DNA from: an uncultured Verrucomicrobia subdivision 3 bacterium | GTDB taxonomy: Bacteria > Verrucomicrobiota > Verrucomicrobiia > Limisphaerales > DASXHY01 | Direction of reading: 5' to 3' | Length of the DNA: 64,000 bases | Assembly (NCBI GenBank): GCA_937890005.1 | Contig: CALBZA010000006.1 | Coordinates: 1 to 64,000 of the forward strand | In this document: positions 61,847 through 64,000 of the stretch, piece by piece | Layout: each line of letters begins with the position of its first letter | Numbering within the stretch: the first letter of the stretch is position 1 | Notes under the pieces: model-generated | Seen by the model: only the letters and a program-made list of their open reading frames with translations | Databases searched by the model: none | What the model was told of the DNA's origin: nothing | Translations under genes and position numbers: made by a program

Positions 61847-61873
61847 AATCTGGCAAATGCTTCACCCTTTTTA
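61847..61873 (-). promoter_or_regulatory. Candidate sigma-28 promoter of fliD
   Basis: On the minus strand TAAA (61873-61870), exactly 15 bases, then GCCAGATT (61854-61847), against the consensus TAAA-N15-GCCGATAA. The expected start is about 61840, 32 bases before the fliD ATG. Confidence 0.65.
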
Positions 61874-61882
61874 TGGCAAAAG

Positions 61883-61910
61883 CTCGGACGACGCCCCCGC
61901 GTCGTCCGAG
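61883..61910 (-). terminator. Terminator hairpin after flagellin gene 1
   Basis: CTCGGACGACGC (61883-61894) pairs perfectly with GCGTCGTCCGAG (61899-61910) around the loop CCCC. In the minus direction CTTTTGCC follows, a short U tract. It lies 31 bases after the flagellin stop and just before the fliD promoter. Confidence 0.82.
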
Positions 61911-61941
61911 GTATTCACCATTTCAACCCGCTTGAGACTCC

Positions 61942-62745
61942 TTACGAGAGGAGACGCAGAGCGGACTGAGGAGTGGCGTTTGCCTGTGCCAACATCGCCG
62001 TGCCTGCCTGGACAAGGATGTTGTATCGGGCAAATTGCGTGCTCTCCGCTGCGACATCGACGTCTTTGATACGGCTGTTCGCGGCCGAGAGGTTGTCTTT
62101 CAACACACCGAGCTGATCGCTGTACATTGTCAGGCGCGAGATATTCGCACCCACCGTGGAGCGGTCGGTTGCCAGCGTTTCAATCGCGGCTTTCACGTTC
62201 GTCAACGCAGTCTGCGCGGCGGAGGCCGTGGAGACGTTCGAGCCGGTCGCGGTCGTGTAGGTCGCCGCACCGAGGTTCACTCCGCTCATGCTGAAGGTGT
62301 TGCCTTCCGAGTCGGTGGTGATGTTGTGAGCGTTGCCGTCGAACAGGCTGACGCCGTTGAAGTCCTTGGTGGCCAAATCGGTGATGTAGTTGGCCAGGGT
62401 CGAGAACTCTGAGTTGTACAGAGCGCGGTCCGAATCAGACTTCGTCGCGTCCTGCGCGAGAACGGCGAGTTCGCTCATACGGTTCAACGCGTCCGAGACC
62501 TTCTTCAGGAAGCCGTCCTGGGTCTGGTTGAACGAGATGGCGTTTCCGACGTTCGTGTTCGCTGCGGTGATACGGTTGATCTGCGCATCGAAACGCATGG
62601 AAACAGCGAGACCCGCGACGTCATCTTCAGGCGAAGTGATCTTCGAACCTGAGGAGAGACGAGCGAGGGACTTGCTCAACATGCTGTTGGATTGCGTAAG
62701 CAACCGTGAGCTGGTTTGTGCCGATATGTTAGTATTAATGACCAT
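61942..62745 (-). CDS. fliC: Flagellin
   Basis: The 267-residue flagellin has the conserved N-terminal D0/D1 (VINTNISAQTSSRLLTQSNSMLSKSLARLSSGSKI, SPEDDVAGLAVSMRFDAQI) and the C-terminal D1/D0 (QFARYNILVQAGTAMLAQANATPQSALRLLS). The middle is short, so the variable D2/D3 outer domains are nearly absent. The ATG has GGAAGGAG nine bases upstream, the strongest ribosome binding site in the window. A GAAA-loop hairpin lies in the leader. It is followed by its own terminator, with fliD under a separate promoter. Confidence 0.96.
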   Translation of the reverse strand: MVINTNISAQTSSRLLTQSNSMLSKSLARLSSGSKITSPEDDVAGLAVSMRFDAQINRITAANTNVGNAISFNQTQDGFLKKVSDALNRMSELAVLAQDATKSDSDRALYNSEFSTLANYITDLATKDFNGVSLFDGNAHNITTDSEGNTFSMSGVNLGAATYTTATGSNVSTASAAQTALTNVKAAIETLATDRSTVGANISRLTMYSDQLGVLKDNLSAANSRIKDVDVAAESTQFARYNILVQAGTAMLAQANATPQSALRLLS

Positions 62746-62770
62746 AACTACTGACTCCTTCCATGAGTCA

Positions 62771-62784
62771 CCCTCTTTCGAGGG
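62771..62784 (-). promoter_or_regulatory. Hairpin with GAAA loop in the flagellin 1 leader
   Basis: On the minus strand CCCTC-GAAA-GAGGG forms a small stem with a stable tetraloop about 7 bases before the GGAAGGAG ribosome binding site. It could stabilise the flagellin mRNA or shape ribosome access. The stem is only 5 bp. Confidence 0.45.
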
Positions 62785-63232
62785 GTTTTATTACGCGACA
62801 TCCCTGCCGCGAGGCGGACCTTTAAATAGGCGTCTGCCTGTTAATCCTTCCCAGCTGTTTGCGGTAGCCGGCGACCGTTTCCCGACGGCTCTGTATCGGC
62901 AGTGACTGCCGGCACTTGAGTGTCGAAATCTCTTTTGCCCGGAGGTTTTCAGTTTGGAACTCACCTTTTCGTGATCCCCGTCGAGACGCAGTGCGCGTCG
63001 CCGCTTTTTCAAAGGAGGCTGCAAACTGCGCCAAAAGTGGCGAGAACCGCCGTCGCGGGTAGAGCGGAGAGTCCATCACGATCTCATCCGCTCCACCCGG
63101 AAAGTCCGGGCCGGCGTTCTTGTTTGCGTTGTGAAGACGATGCTTCATTTCCTTCCTCGAAATTTTCTACTCGGTCTTTTGCAGTTTGATTGCGCGGCCT
63201 TTGTGCGTGGCGGGTGGTTTCTTTTCCAGATT

Positions 63233-63265
63233 CCCCGGAGGCGGCTCACGAACCGCCCCCAGGGG
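63233..63265 (-). terminator. Candidate terminator hairpin after flagellin gene 2
   Basis: CCCC (63233-63236) pairs with GGGG (63262-63265) and GGCGG (63240-63244) with CCGCC (63253-63257), with small internal bulges. It lies 23 bases after the flagellin stop. No U tract follows, so it may need Rho or may only protect the 3' end. Confidence 0.5.
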
Positions 63266-63288
63266 TATGCCCACCTGCCAATTACTGA

Positions 63289-64000
63289 TCAGCTGAGGAG
63301 ACGGAGGACGCTCTGAGGCATCGAGTTGGCCTGGGCCAACATCGCCGTTCCTGCCTGAACCAGAATGTTGTATCGCGCGTATTGCGTACTTTCGTCTGCA
63401 ACATCGACGTCCATGATCCGGCTCTTTGCCGAGGTCAGGTTGTCCTTCAACACGCCGAGCTGGTCGGCGGTTGACGTGAGGCGCGAGATGTTTGCGCCGA
63501 TCCCGGCGCGATCTGTTGCGAGCTGTGAGATCGCATTCTTGACGGCCTGCAGCGCGACGCCTGCGTTGGCGACTGTCGTGATATTCGCAGCGGTGGCCGT
63601 TGTGTAGGTGGTGCCGCCAAGATTGATGGCACTCATCTGGAACATGTTGCCTTCGCTGTCGATCGTGACTTCCAGAGCCGAGCCGTCAAAGAGGCTGACG
63701 CCGTTGAAGTCCTTCGTGGCGAGATCGCTGATGTAGCTGGACAGAGTTTGAAACTCCGCGTCATACAGCGCGCGGTCAGTGTCCGACTTGGTAGCATCCT
63801 GGGCCAGGATGGTGAGTTCGCTCATGCGGTTCAGCGCCTTGGCAACCTTGTCGAGGAACCCGTCCTGGGTCTGGCTGAATGAGATCGCATTTCCGATGTT
63901 GCTGGATGCAGCATCGATACGGCTCAACTGAGCAACGAAGCGAGTAGCCACAGCCTGTCCTGCAACATCATCTTCCGGGGAAACAATCTTCGAACCTGAA
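63289..64000 (-). CDS. Second flagellin (5' end outside the window)
   Basis: The frame is open to the right edge, so the N-terminus is missing. The first visible codons give SGSKIVSPEDDVAGQAVATRF, which matches residues about 32-52 of the other flagellin (SGSKITSPEDDVAGLAVSMRF). The end (QYARYNILVQAGTAMLAQAN...SVLRLLS) is the conserved C-terminal D0/D1. The two visible flagellins are clearly paralogues with differences throughout, so they are not a recent exact duplication. The apparent start at 63951 is an internal GTG. Confidence 0.94.
   Translation of the reverse strand, partial: SGSKIVSPEDDVAGQAVATRFVAQLSRIDAASSNIGNAISFSQTQDGFLDKVAKALNRMSELTILAQDATKSDTDRALYDAEFQTLSSYISDLATKDFNGVSLFDGSALEVTIDSEGNMFQMSAINLGGTTYTTATAANITTVANAGVALQAVKNAISQLATDRAGIGANISRLTSTADQLGVLKDNLTSAKSRIMDVDVADESTQYARYNILVQAGTAMLAQANSMPQSVLRLLS

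Larger units (their letters stand above)
62746..63288. other. Intergenic region between the two flagellin genes
   Basis: In the minus direction this 543-base gap holds, in order, the hairpin at 63233-63265, a stretch with no gene, a possible TAAA element (62824-62821) with only a weak -10 match, the leader hairpin and the ribosome binding site. The 108-codon minus-strand frame at 62822-63148 is arginine-rich and domain-free and was not accepted. Confidence 0.5.

Noticed and set aside
62822..63148. 108-codon minus-strand frame between the flagellin genes
   Set aside because: High arginine content and no domain; reads like translated GC-rich non-coding DNA.

Overview
The window looks like a chromosomal segment from a member of the Verrucomicrobiota, probably the Limisphaerales/Pedosphaera side. 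The main support is a 2155-residue secreted protein built from autotransporter-associated beta-strand repeats that ends in a C-terminal domain (ISWPETHRGW...FFRLRHP) typical of that lineage. Supporting traits are a homodimeric-type pyruvate dehydrogenase E1, a long-form IspH, a phosphotransacetylase split over two genes, frequent TTG/GTG alternative starts with few good ribosome binding sites, and REP-like palindromes. This assignment is inference, because no rRNA gene is present. No CRISPR array, insertion sequence or prophage was seen.

Layout. 1-1.3 kb: tail of an upstream gene, a small membrane protein, two diverged copies of a direct repeat, and mostly non-coding sequence. 1.3-7.5 kb: tRNA-Leu, a membrane hydrolase/TIM-barrel fusion, rplM-rpsI, then argC, a methyltransferase and argJ. 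7.6-14 kb: the pyruvate dehydrogenase operon (aceE-aceF-lpdA, minus strand) divergent from a lipoate-protein ligase. 14.2-17.6 kb: two small accessory proteins and a three-gene surface-polysaccharide cluster. 17.8-22.6 kb: an unusual five-gene operon (GbsR-like regulator, DCC/wax-synthase-like fusion, membrane/DUF2071-like fusion, TIGR01777 epimerase, DUF2071 protein). 22.7-24.7 kb: glnK-amtB with a sigma-54-type promoter. 24.9-32.9 kb: LysR regulator, tRNA-Pro, lnt, split pta, hisC, fmt and a YkgJ-type protein. 33-42 kb: LTA-synthase-like protein, mpg, a membrane-anchored unknown, and a TetR-regulated RND efflux operon. 42.2-48.7 kb: the giant repeat protein. 49-52.3 kb: ispH, dgt and a membrane-anchored unknown. 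52.3-64 kb: a minus-strand flagellar late-gene and signalling block (two flagellins, fliD, a lipoprotein, a FlgM-like protein, fliS, a chaperone-like protein, then histidine kinase, HD-GYP response regulator and hybrid histidine kinase).

How genes work together. LplA can attach lipoate to the AceF lipoyl domain, and AceE/AceF/LpdA then make acetyl-CoA. The split Pta pair can interconvert acetyl-CoA and acetyl phosphate. GlnK and AmtB form the standard ammonium-uptake control pair. FliS and the small helical protein are likely filament-subunit chaperones, FlgM would hold back sigma-28, and the kinase/HD-GYP genes suggest phospho-relay control of c-di-GMP next to the motility genes.

The best candidate for an undescribed system is the five-gene operon at 17.8-22.6 kb. 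It has a perfect 16-bp palindrome at its promoter, two ATGA-coupled junctions, and a thioredoxin-like DCC domain fused to an MBOAT/wax-synthase-like acyltransferase next to two DUF2071-type proteins and an epimerase. The set suggests a regulated lipid-ester or membrane-lipid modification pathway, but the product is unknown.
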